DNA of 15,132 nucleotides from an uncultured Collinsella sp. (GTDB taxonomy: Bacteria; Actinomycetota; Coriobacteriia; Coriobacteriales; Coriobacteriaceae). The stretch covers positions 1 through 15,132 of the forward strand of contig CAUDDU010000004.1 in NCBI GenBank assembly GCA_958448375.1, given 5' to 3'. How positions within the stretch are numbered: the stretch's first letter is position 1; every line of letters begins with the position of its first letter. Below, in pieces: positions 1 to 11,205 of this stretch. The notes under the pieces were generated by a model that did no database searches, was not told where the DNA came from, and saw only the letters and a program-made list of their open reading frames with translations. The position numbers and the translations under genes were made by a program.

Positions 1-3202
<3,202 letters not shown>

Positions 3203-3203
3203 G

Positions 3204-4643
3204 TTAGTTCTCCTCGGTCTCGGTCGCGGCGGTCTCGGCGAAATTCCAGCCAGCCAGGCGGTCCTTCGCGGTGTCGATGTCCAGATAGTTCTCCTCGCCG
3301 TCCATGAGTCGCGTAAAGGCGGTAAAGAGATAGTGGGCATCGGTGGGGCCGGGCGAGGCCTCGGGGTGGTACTGGACCGAGAAGCACGGGGCGTCGAGCA
3401 GCTGGATGCCCTCGGCGGTGCCGTCGTTGAGGTTCACGTGCGTCAGGCGAATGCGGCCGAAGCGCTCGTTCATCACGACCGGCGCGATGCCGCGACGCAC
3501 CCAGGCGCGCAGGTCGCCATCGGCCGCATGCTCGGTCTCGCCGCCGGAAAGCTCCGGGATCAGTTTGCCCAGGCTGGGGAACAACAAGCCAAAGCCGTGG
3601 TTTTGCGCGGTGATCTCCACACGACGGCTCACCAGGTTCATAACCGGCTGGTTGCCGCCGCGGTGACCGAATTTAAGCTTTTCCATTTGGGCGCCGCACG
3701 CCAAGCTGATCATCTGGTGACCAAGGCAAATGCCAAAGACCGGCACCTTGCCGATCAGCTGCTGCACCTGCTCGTAGGTCTCCACCACGGCATCGGGGTC
3801 GCCGGGGCCGTTGGATAAAAAGACGCCGTCGGGATTCATGTCGAGCACCTCACTCGCGGGCGTATCCCACGGCACGACAGTAAGGTCGCAGCCGGCACGG
3901 ACCAGGCCCTCCAGGATGCCGCGTTTGACGCCGCAGTCGTAGGCGACCACTTTGTGGCGGGAAGGAGCGGCAGGGGCAAGCGCAAAGTCATGCGTAGCGG
4001 GCAGGTCACTCGCGGCAAAAGCGTGGGGCTCAGAGCAACTCACGGTCTTGACCAGATTCTCGCCCACCAGCGTCGGCGCGGCGGCCAGACGCTCGGCAAG
4101 CTCGTCGACGTCAAAGATTTCCGTCGAGATAATGCCCATCTTGGAGCCGTTGTCGCGCAGGTGGCGCACAAGAGCGCGGGTGTCGACGCCCTCGATAGCG
4201 ACGATGCCGTGGGCACGCAGGTACTCCGGCACGCTGACGGCCGAGCGCCAGTTGGAAGGCGTGGCGCACATGTCGCGGACGATCATGCCACGCATGGCGG
4301 GAGCGCTCGCGGGGCGGGCGGTATCACCGGGGAAGGCCGACTGGACGTCGGTCTCGTCGATACCGTAGTTGCCGATCTGCGGATAGGTCATGGTTACGAT
4401 TTGGCCGGCATAGCTCGGGTCGGTCATGACCTCAAAGTAGCCCTCAAGCGAGGTGTTGAAGCAGACCTCGCCGGTCGCAGTACCCTCGGCACCGCATGCA
4501 CGGCCATAAAAAATGGTCCCATCCTCAAGGTACAGGATGCAGGGACCGCAGGTGCCCTTGCTGGTTTTTGCCAGCATGCGCTGGCAAAGCTCGCTGGGCG
4601 CGAAGGTGCGGACAGCAGTGCCCGCAGTATGGTTGTTCGCCAT
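3204..4643 (-). CDS. carA: Carbamoyl-phosphate synthase small (glutaminase) subunit
   Basis: CarA hydrolyses glutamine and passes ammonia to CarB. The N-terminal CPSase domain runs from [16 protein letters not shown] (about residue 36) through PQIGNYG to about 200. A class I glutamine amidotransferase domain follows, with nucleophile Cys306 in FGICLGHQ and His426/Glu428 in [16 protein letters not shown]. At 479 residues it is about 100 longer than the usual 360-380. The extra comes from a leader of about 33 residues, about 36 residues inserted between NHGFG (351) and THVNLNDGT (401), and an acidic tail of about 30 residues. I chose the start at 4643 because AAGGAG lies 4 nt upstream; the next Met (residue 23) has no ribosome binding site. 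It is the first gene of carAB, with a probable PyrR-type hairpin beside its ribosome binding site. Confidence 0.97.
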   Translation of the reverse strand: MANNHTAGTAVRTFAPSELCQRMLAKTSKGTCGPCILYLEDGTIFYGRACGAEGTATGEVCFNTSLEGYFEVMTDPSYAGQIVTMTYPQIGNYGIDETDVQSAFPGDTARPASAPAMRGMIVRDMCATPSNWRSAVSVPEYLRAHGIVAIEGVDTRALVRHLRDNGSKMGIISTEIFDVDELAERLAAAPTLVGENLVKTVSCSEPHAFAASDLPATHDFALAPAAPSRHKVVAYDCGVKRGILEGLVRAGCDLTVVPWDTPASEVLDMNPDGVFLSNGPGDPDAVVETYEQVQQLIGKVPVFGICLGHQMISLACGAQMEKLKFGHRGGNQPVMNLVSRRVEITAQNHGFGLLFPSLGKLIPELSGGETEHAADGDLRAWVRRGIAPVVMNERFGRIRLTHVNLNDGTAEGIQLLDAPCFSVQYHPEASPGPTDAHYLFTAFTRLMDGEENYLDIDTAKDRLAGWNFAETAATETEEN

Positions 4644-4654
4644 AATTCTCCTTC

Positions 4655-4672
4655 CCGGTCTCTCCGGACCGG
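4655..4672 (-). promoter_or_regulatory. Probable PyrR-binding RNA hairpin at the carA ribosome binding site
   Basis: On the minus strand a perfect 6-bp stem CCGGTC/GACCGG encloses the hexaloop CGGAGA. One base later comes the carA Shine-Dalgarno AAGGAG (4653-4648). From memory, the PyrR-binding loop of pyr mRNAs has the core UCCNGNGAG, a CNGNGA hexaloop closed by C-G; this hairpin reads GGTCCGGAGAGACC and fits it. No terminator is visible between it and carA, so the inferred mode is translational repression by UMP-bound PyrR, as described for mycobacterial pyr genes, rather than attenuation. No pyrR gene is in the window. Confidence 0.7.
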
Positions 4673-4693
4673 CTTAAAGGTTGGTAGTTAGGC

Positions 4694-4715
4694 CTTGCGG
4701 TATTTTAACCGCAAG
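4694..4715 (-). repeat. Perfect 8-bp inverted repeat in the carA upstream region
   Basis: CTTGCGGT and ACCGCAAG are separated by 6 A/T bases (minus-strand TAAAAT). The element sits 22 bp upstream of the PyrR-like hairpin. It may be an operator overlapping the promoter, since TAAAAT resembles a -10 box but has no good -35. It could equally be a second leader hairpin. The lack of a T-run argues against a terminator. Confidence 0.55.
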
Positions 4716-4803
4716 TATGCGTCATGGCGTTAATTTCATCGAAATGTTTACGAAATGATAATTATGACTTTCTATGCATAATGATTTTTCTGGGACGGGG
4801 ATT

Positions 4804-4845
4804 TAAAAATCATCCCGCGCGGGCACTTGGCTCACGCGGGATGAT
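4804..4845 (-). terminator. Rho-independent terminator of the ABC exporter/membrane protein operon
   Basis: Perfect 11-bp stem (minus-strand ATCATCCCGCG, and CGCGGGATGAT) with a 15-nt loop, then TTTTT (5 T, 4809-4805). It begins 6 nt after the stop codon of the 4852-5811 gene, and it separates that transcript from carAB. Confidence 0.88.
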
Positions 4846-4851
4846 GGCGTC

Positions 4852-5811
4852 TTATTTATCCTGCTCCAGCAGATCGGACGGCGTGCGATCGGGCTTGCCG
4901 CCGCGGAAAATCTCGCGGCCATGCAGACGATGCTCCAGGTCACGTTCGGCCTTTTCCTCGTCAATCTTGGTCTGGCTCACCGACGGGTCCTCAATCAGCG
5001 ACGACACCGAGTTCACCTGCTTTTGAATGCGCTCGGAAATCGTGTCGTCCATACTCACGATATGCATCTTCCAGTCGATGTTCGTAGCGGTCGATGAGCT
5101 CTTGGTCCACACGAACGTCAGAATGGCGCTCTGATGACCCCTCGCGGGGAACATGCCAAAGAAGGAATCATGCTGGATATTGCTGTCCTCATCGATATAG
5201 GCGTGCACGTTGTACACCACGCGGTCGATCTTATCGTTGAGTAACGCGTTGGTCGCAAGTGCCGCAGCCTGAATCTGCCCGTTGGACAGCAGCTCGAGCT
5301 CGTTGGCAGACGATGTGTCCAACACCGTTACCTCGACCGTGCCTGTGCGCTCGTCCGCCTCGTCGACGCTAAAGTCGAGCGGGAACTGCGTAAAGCCGTT
5401 ACCCCACTCAAGGCCGCCCTTCAGTGCCGTGGAAACGGTATCCACCGAAACGCTCTCGGACAGGTTGGCAGTGTTCAGGCGGCGCATCACGCCGTAGCCA
5501 ATCTGCATGCCCACGATCAGTACAAGGATGCCGATGACCACAGCCATGGCGGTCTTCGTAATGGTATGGCTCACCTGCGAGCCCGAAGGGTCGTCCTCGG
5601 ACAGCGGGTCGATCTGCTTTGTCTGGCTTGCGCGATCTTCGCTGCGAAGCTGCGCCAGTGCCGCCTTGTCGCCGCGCTTTGCCGCAGCCTCTTTTTCGCG
5701 CATGCGCTCGGTGCGCTTTTTGGCAAGCGTCGGATCCAAAACGCCGGATGCGTCGATCTCGGAGAATAACTCCGTCACTTCTTCCGGAGTCAAAGGGTTC
5801 TTCTCAGCCAT
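4852..5811 (-). CDS. Single-pass membrane protein of unknown function
   Basis: I do not recognise this 319-residue protein. A charged N-terminal region of about 85 residues (LTPEEVTELFSEID, then a Lys/Glu/Arg-rich stretch at 30-65 with coiled-coil character) precedes one hydrophobic segment at about 87-109 (AMAVVIGILVLIVGMQIGYG). Then comes a region of about 210 residues rich in beta-like stretches, with a charged end (DEEKAERDLEHRLHGRE). There is no signal peptidase site, so a type II topology with the C-terminal domain outside is likely. There is one cysteine or none, and no catalytic motif I can name. AGGAAG lies 4 nt upstream of the ATG. It starts 19 nt after the ABC exporter stop and shares that gene's terminator, so the two are co-transcribed. 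A role beside the exporter is inference from position only. Confidence 0.85.
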   Translation of the reverse strand: MAEKNPLTPEEVTELFSEIDASGVLDPTLAKKRTERMREKEAAAKRGDKAALAQLRSEDRASQTKQIDPLSEDDPSGSQVSHTITKTAMAVVIGILVLIVGMQIGYGVMRRLNTANLSESVSVDTVSTALKGGLEWGNGFTQFPLDFSVDEADERTGTVEVTVLDTSSANELELLSNGQIQAAALATNALLNDKIDRVVYNVHAYIDEDSNIQHDSFFGMFPARGHQSAILTFVWTKSSSTATNIDWKMHIVSMDDTISERIQKQVNSVSSLIEDPSVSQTKIDEEKAERDLEHRLHGREIFRGGKPDRTPSDLLEQDK

Positions 5812-5830
5812 ATACTTCCTGTCATATCAA

Positions 5831-7603
5831 TCAGTCGAGCTCGTGCGCACGCGCACCTTCGAACTGCATTCGATAGTAACGGGCATAGGTGCCGCCACGG
5901 GCGAGAAGCTGCTCGTGCGTGCCACGTTCCACAACGCGACCATGCTCGACGGTCGCAATCTCGTCGGCATGCTTAATGGTCGAGAGACGATGAGCGATGA
6001 TGATCGTGGTGCGACCGCGCGCCAGGCGCTCGAGCGACTCCTGCACCGCCTCCTCACTCTCGTTATCCAAGGCGCTCGTCGCCTCGTCCAGGATCAGGAT
6101 CTTGGGGTTCTTGAGAAACACGCGCGCAATGGCTACGCGCTGCTTCTGGCCGCCCGAAAGACGGCTGCCGCGCTCGCCCACGACCGTGTCGTAGCCCTGC
6201 GGCAGCGACTCAATGAAGGCGTCGATATTGGCGCGGTGAGCGGCCTCGGCGACCTCTTCTGCCGTGGCGCCTGGCCTGCCGTAGGCGATGTTCTCGCCAA
6301 TCGTACCGTCAAACAGATAGACATCCTGCTGCACCAGGCCAATGGCGCGGCGCAGACTCTGTTGCGTCACGTCGCGCACGTCTTGGCCATCGATGCTGAC
6401 GGATCCAGCAGCCACGTCATAAAAGCGCGGCAGCAGCGAACACGTTGTGGACTTGCCACCGCCCGAGGGGCCAACCAGGGCAATGGTCTGTCCGGGCTTG
6501 ATGGACAGATCCATATGGTCGATAACAGGGCGTCCGTCGGCAGCGCCCTCGCCCAACTCAACATCCTCATAGCTAAAGCACACATCGCGATATTCAACCG
6601 CGCCAGCCGTCACCTGCAGGTCCGCGGCATCCGGCTTGTCCTGGATATCCGGGGCGGTCGAAAGTACCTCGTCCATACGCTTAAAGCCGGCGATGGCCTT
6701 CTGATACGTTTCGGCCGAATTGACGAGCGTCTCGAGCGGCGTGCAGAACAGTGAAATGTAGAGCGCGAAGGTCGCCATATCGACCGCCTGCAGTTGGCCT
6801 TGCGCCACCAGCCAACCACCCAGCAGTACCACGATCACGTACAACACGCCCGAGAGCAGGCCATACGTCGCAGTGTAGACGCCCATGGCGTGATACATAT
6901 TCTCCTTGGACGAAAGATAGCGGTCATTAGAGGCGCGGAACTTGGAGCGCTCAGCCTCCTCGTTCGCAAAACTCTTGACCACGCGCATGCCTGCCAGCGA
7001 ATCCTGCAGCTGAGCATTAATACCGCTGATCTTTTTGCGGTTGTCGCTGAAGACCTCGCGCATGCGCATGTTCTGCCAAAACATGATGCCCGCAAACACC
7101 ACCGTCACCACGGCCATGGCAAGCGCCAGCACCGGGGCAATAGCAAAGAGGATCACAAACGAGCCGATGATCTCGATGCCGCAGATGATGATCCACTCGG
7201 GCACGTGATGCGCCGCCTCGCAGATATCGAACAGGTCGTTGACCACGCGGCTCATCATGTCACCCGAGCTGTTGCGGTCGAAGTACGCAAAGCTAAAGCG
7301 CTCATACTGGTCAAACAGGTCCTCGCGCATCTTGGACTCCATGCGCGCGCCCATCACGTGACCCCAATAGCTCACAAAGTAGCGGCAAGCGCAGCGGACG
7401 GCATACATCAGCACCAAGCCCACCGCGATCATGCCGAGCGCCTGCATAATGGCAGCCTGACCCTGAGTAAACAGCCCACCGGTCAAATTGCGCAGGATAA
7501 TGGGGAACGCCAGGTCAATGGCGGCAAGCACCAGAGCACAAACAGTATCAGCAACAAAAAGCCCCATCTGGGGCTCGTAATACGAAAGAAACCTCTTAAA
7601 CAT
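5831..7603 (-). CDS. ABC exporter half-transporter (fused membrane and ATPase domains)
   Basis: 590 residues, the standard length for a multidrug/lipid-type (MsbA/LmrA-like) half-transporter that works as a dimer in the cytoplasmic membrane. The membrane domain (about 1-310) has roughly six hydrophobic segments (about 14-37, 53-76, 137-157, 158-177, 245-265, 275-292). The ATPase domain is complete: Walker A GPSGGGKST (378-386), Q-loop QQDVYLFDGTIGENI (425-439), signature LSGGQ (482-486), Walker B ILILDEAT and H-loop His538 in IIAHR. The substrate cannot be told from the sequence. No second half-transporter is adjacent, so a homodimer is the simplest reading. The start has GAGGA 4 nt upstream. 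It is followed after 19 nt by the unknown membrane protein. A strong hairpin lies between it and the upstream Nudix gene, and I see no clear promoter of its own. Confidence 0.95.
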   Translation of the reverse strand: MFKRFLSYYEPQMGLFVADTVCALVLAAIDLAFPIILRNLTGGLFTQGQAAIMQALGMIAVGLVLMYAVRCACRYFVSYWGHVMGARMESKMREDLFDQYERFSFAYFDRNSSGDMMSRVVNDLFDICEAAHHVPEWIIICGIEIIGSFVILFAIAPVLALAMAVVTVVFAGIMFWQNMRMREVFSDNRKKISGINAQLQDSLAGMRVVKSFANEEAERSKFRASNDRYLSSKENMYHAMGVYTATYGLLSGVLYVIVVLLGGWLVAQGQLQAVDMATFALYISLFCTPLETLVNSAETYQKAIAGFKRMDEVLSTAPDIQDKPDAADLQVTAGAVEYRDVCFSYEDVELGEGAADGRPVIDHMDLSIKPGQTIALVGPSGGGKSTTCSLLPRFYDVAAGSVSIDGQDVRDVTQQSLRRAIGLVQQDVYLFDGTIGENIAYGRPGATAEEVAEAAHRANIDAFIESLPQGYDTVVGERGSRLSGGQKQRVAIARVFLKNPKILILDEATSALDNESEEAVQESLERLARGRTTIIIAHRLSTIKHADEIATVEHGRVVERGTHEQLLARGGTYARYYRMQFEGARAHELD

Positions 7604-7633
7604 GCAGTCCTCGGAGATAAAACAATAACGTAA

Positions 7634-7673
7634 GACCCTGGGGCAAATAATCAGTAGTGTTTGCCCCAGGGTC
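7634..7673 (-). terminator. Perfect 14-bp hairpin between Nudix gene and ABC exporter
   Basis: GACCCTGGGGCAAA and TTTGCCCCAGGGTC match perfectly around a 12-nt loop. It starts 11 nt after the Nudix stop. On the minus strand it is followed by TTACGTTATTGTTTTAT, which is T-rich but interrupted, so termination may be partial. The stem is longer than usual, so a repeat element or RNA-processing site is an alternative. Confidence 0.6.
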
Positions 7674-7683
7674 GCCCTCGCTT

Positions 7684-8379
7684 TTAAAGCTCAGTTCCGC
7701 CCAGCCTGTGTGCGATGCTGTCACAGGCCAAGGCGCCTACGACGGTCTTGGCGTCTTCGATCTTGCCGTCGAGCACGGCATCGATCAGCTCGTGCAGTGG
7801 CACCAGGTCCACGTTGACAAACTCGTCATCATCGGGGTTGGGCGCATCAAACTCGAGCTTGGTAGCCAAGTAGATGTGGATGATCTCATCGCAAAAACCG
7901 CAGGACGTGACAATCGACGTCAAAAAGCGAATACGACCGGCCCTAAAGCCCGTCTCCTCATGCAGTTCGCGCTTGGCGCAATCGAGCGGGTCCTCGCCTG
8001 GATCGAGCTTGCCGGCGGGAATCTCGACCGTCACGCGGTCGATGGCGGTGCGGTACTGACGCACCAGTACGATCTTGCCGCTCTCGGTCAGTGCCACAAC
8101 GGCCGCCGCACCCGGATGGCGAACGATATCACGGGCGCTGCGGCGACCGTTGGGTAGCTCAACCTCAAGACGGTGGACGTCGAGGATCTTGCCCTTCCAG
8201 GCGCACTCCTCCGAAAGAATCTTCTCGTGCAGCTCGACATCGTGCGGGTCGTCGTCGCCCAGCACCAGCGCCGGCTCGTCAGCGACCTCGCCACCAGGCT
8301 CGCCCTCGGCGTGCCCATACATGCGGCTGTCCTCTTCAACGATCTGCGCATCCACGAGCTCTTCGTTCTTCTCGTCCAT
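7684..8379 (-). CDS. Nudix hydrolase, probable ADP-ribose pyrophosphatase
   Basis: Hydrolyses a nucleoside diphosphate linked to another group, most likely ADP-ribose to AMP and ribose 5-phosphate. The Nudix box is intact (Gx5Ex7REUxEExGU) from GKLDPGED through REL to EETGF, at about residues 123-145 of 231. It is preceded by VRQYR and VEIPAG, typical of the ADP-ribose pyrophosphatase (NudF-like) group. A strongly acidic leader of about 55 residues precedes the fold and is unlike the compact family members. Two Met codons compete. The ATG at 8388 is only 1 nt from the ribosome site GAGAGG, too close; the ATG at 8379 is 10 nt away, so I chose it, and the difference is three residues. The gene begins 21 nt after the purD stop, so it is probably co-transcribed with purD. 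Confidence 0.93.
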   Translation of the reverse strand: MDEKNEELVDAQIVEEDSRMYGHAEGEPGGEVADEPALVLGDDDPHDVELHEKILSEECAWKGKILDVHRLEVELPNGRRSARDIVRHPGAAAVVALTESGKIVLVRQYRTAIDRVTVEIPAGKLDPGEDPLDCAKRELHEETGFRAGRIRFLTSIVTSCGFCDEIIHIYLATKLEFDAPNPDDDEFVNVDLVPLHELIDAVLDGKIEDAKTVVGALACDSIAHRLGGTEL

Positions 8380-8400
8380 CCGTCTCATTCCTCTCGGATT

Positions 8401-9705
8401 TTAGGCATCCCAGGCGTCGCGGCCGCGCAGCGCGCGCAGGCCGATGTCGTGGCGCAGGGTCTTGCCTTCAAAATCAATCTTCTCGCAGGCCTCGTAGGCA
8501 AGGTTGCGAGCGTTCTCGAACGTGTCGCCCAGAGCGGTCACGGCAAGCACGCGGCCACCATTGGTCACGAGCTGGCCGTCCACCACGGCAGTGCCCGCGT
8601 GGTACACGGTCACGTTCTCCATGGCCTCGGCATCCTCAATGCCAGTGATGACCTTGCCCTTCTCGTAGCTGCTGGGATAGCCCGCGCTCGTCAGGACAAC
8701 GGCCACGGCCCACTCGTCACGCCAGTCGAGCTCAATCTGATCGAGTTCGCAGTTGGCGCAGGCGAGCATGACCTCGACCAGGTCGTTCTTAAGGCGCGGC
8801 AGCACGACCTGCGTCTCGGGGTCGCCAAAGCGGGCATTGAACTCCAGCACCTTGGGCCCGGCAGGCGTGAGCATAAAGCCGCCGTACAGGCAGCCGCGGT
8901 AGTCGATACCCTCGGCAGCGAGCTCGGCCACGGTCTGCTCCATGACCTTCACCATGGTGGCGTGCTCCTCGTCAGTCACGATGGGCACCGGGCTGTAGAC
9001 GCCCATGCCACCGGTGTTGGGACCCTTGTCGCCCTCGAGCGCGCGCTTGTGGTCCTGCGAGGTGGCCATGGGGCGCACGGTCTTGCCGTCGGTAAAGGCC
9101 AGCAGCGAGCACTCGGGACCAACGAGCATCTCCTCGATAACCACGGTGTTGCCGGCATCGCCAAAGGTGCCGCCAAAGCACTCGCGCACGGCCTCCTCGG
9201 CCTGCTCAAGTTCGGTCGCCACGATAACGCCCTTGCCCGCGGCAAGGCCGTCGGCCTTGACGACCAGCGGGGCGCCCTGCTCGCGCACGTAGGCGAGAGC
9301 CGAAGCCTCGTCGGTAAACGAACCATAGGCCGCCGTCGGGATACCGGCGCGCTCCATGAGCTGCTTGGAGAACAGCTTGGAGCCCTCCATCTGGGCGCCC
9401 TCGGCACCCGGGCCAAAGCAGGGAATACCCGCCGCGCGCACGGCGTCGGCCACGCCCGCCACGAGCGGAGCCTCGGGGCCAATTACCACGAGTCCGCATC
9501 CGTGGCTCTGCGCAAACGCCGCCACGGCCGCAGGATCGCAGTCGTCGAGAACAACGTTCTCGCCGCAGCTCGCGGTGCCGCCGTTACCCGGCGCAATGTA
9601 GAGCTTGCCGGCGCGCGGTGATGCTGCGAGCTTAGCCGCCAAAGCATGCTCACGGCCGCCGCTGCCCAACAACAGGATGTCGATGGTTTGAGTGTCCGCC
9701 TTCAA
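8401..9705 (-). CDS. purD: Phosphoribosylamine-glycine ligase (GAR synthetase), TTG start
   Basis: Joins phosphoribosylamine to glycine using ATP, the second step of purine synthesis. GSGGREHAL (14-22) opens the N-terminal domain. The ATP-grasp part has [13 protein letters not shown] (148-160), KGPNTGGMG (227-235) and [11 protein letters not shown]. At 434 residues the length is close to the family's usual 420-430. The frame stays open upstream as far as an ATG at 9873, but those 56 extra residues would run back through the terminator hairpin into the purA 3' end and look non-homologous. GAGGAGG lies 5 nt before a TTG at 9705, and translation from there begins just ahead of the conserved [10 protein letters not shown]. 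It is 118 nt downstream of purA, with a hairpin between them, and is followed by the Nudix gene. I did not find a clear promoter. Confidence 0.96.
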   Translation of the reverse strand: MKADTQTIDILLLGSGGREHALAAKLAASPRAGKLYIAPGNGGTASCGENVVLDDCDPAAVAAFAQSHGCGLVVIGPEAPLVAGVADAVRAAGIPCFGPGAEGAQMEGSKLFSKQLMERAGIPTAAYGSFTDEASALAYVREQGAPLVVKADGLAAGKGVIVATELEQAEEAVRECFGGTFGDAGNTVVIEEMLVGPECSLLAFTDGKTVRPMATSQDHKRALEGDKGPNTGGMGVYSPVPIVTDEEHATMVKVMEQTVAELAAEGIDYRGCLYGGFMLTPAGPKVLEFNARFGDPETQVVLPRLKNDLVEVMLACANCELDQIELDWRDEWAVAVVLTSAGYPSSYEKGKVITGIEDAEAMENVTVYHAGTAVVDGQLVTNGGRVLAVTALGDTFENARNLAYEACEKIDFEGKTLRHDIGLRALRGRDAWDA

Positions 9706-9710
9706 GGGTG

Positions 9711-9717
9711 CCTCCTC
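9711..9717 (-). promoter_or_regulatory. Ribosome binding site that fixes the purD TTG start
   Basis: The minus strand reads GAGGAGG, a near-perfect Shine-Dalgarno, followed by CACCC and then TTG. No ATG or GTG at suitable spacing competes. Confidence 0.85.
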
Positions 9718-9759
9718 TATGGATGAACGGCCCGCTCCGCGCGAGCCCTTTGCAAGCAA

Positions 9760-9801
9760 ATATACCCCTCGGCCGCCCGTCCGGGCTGCAAAGGGGTATA
9801 T
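9760..9801 (-). terminator. Terminator-like two-tier hairpin after purA
   Basis: Outer arms ATATACCCCT and AGGGGTATAT pair perfectly over 10 bp. Inside, GCCC/GGGC can form a second stem around GGAC. It begins 22 nt after the purA stop. The minus-strand continuation TTTGCTTGC is only weakly T-rich, so it may stop only part of the transcripts entering purD. Confidence 0.6.
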
Positions 9802-9823
9802 CGCAATAACCAAATAGTCCCGA

Positions 9824-11119
<1,296 letters not shown>

Positions 11120-11176
11120 TTACATTCATGGACTGTCTACGCGCCACGCCGGCACGCAGAAGCACAAAACATTCCC

Positions 11177-11205
11177 AGTATACCCGTGCAACGGGCGCCT
11201 GTCCT
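11177..11205 (-). promoter_or_regulatory. Candidate purA promoter
   Basis: On the minus strand the -10 is TATACT (11182-11177, 5 of 6 consensus) and the -35 is AGGACA (11205-11200, 4 of 6), with a 17-bp spacer. The -35 overlaps the dnaB stop codon. The predicted start gives a leader of about 60 nt before the purA ATG. I see no PurR-type operator. Confidence 0.55.

Noticed and set aside
4741..4800. A/T-rich hexamers as a carA promoter
   Set aside because: Several -10-like boxes (TAATTA, TATCAT, TAAAAT) are present, but none has a matching -35 at 16-18 bp, so I did not call one.
5507..6754. 415-codon plus-strand frame across the end of the ABC exporter
   Set aside because: Antisense shadow of a gene with every ABC motif intact; no ribosome site or recognisable domain.
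8173..9621. 482-codon plus-strand frame
   Set aside because: Antisense to purD and part of the Nudix gene; composition reflects the complement of real codons.
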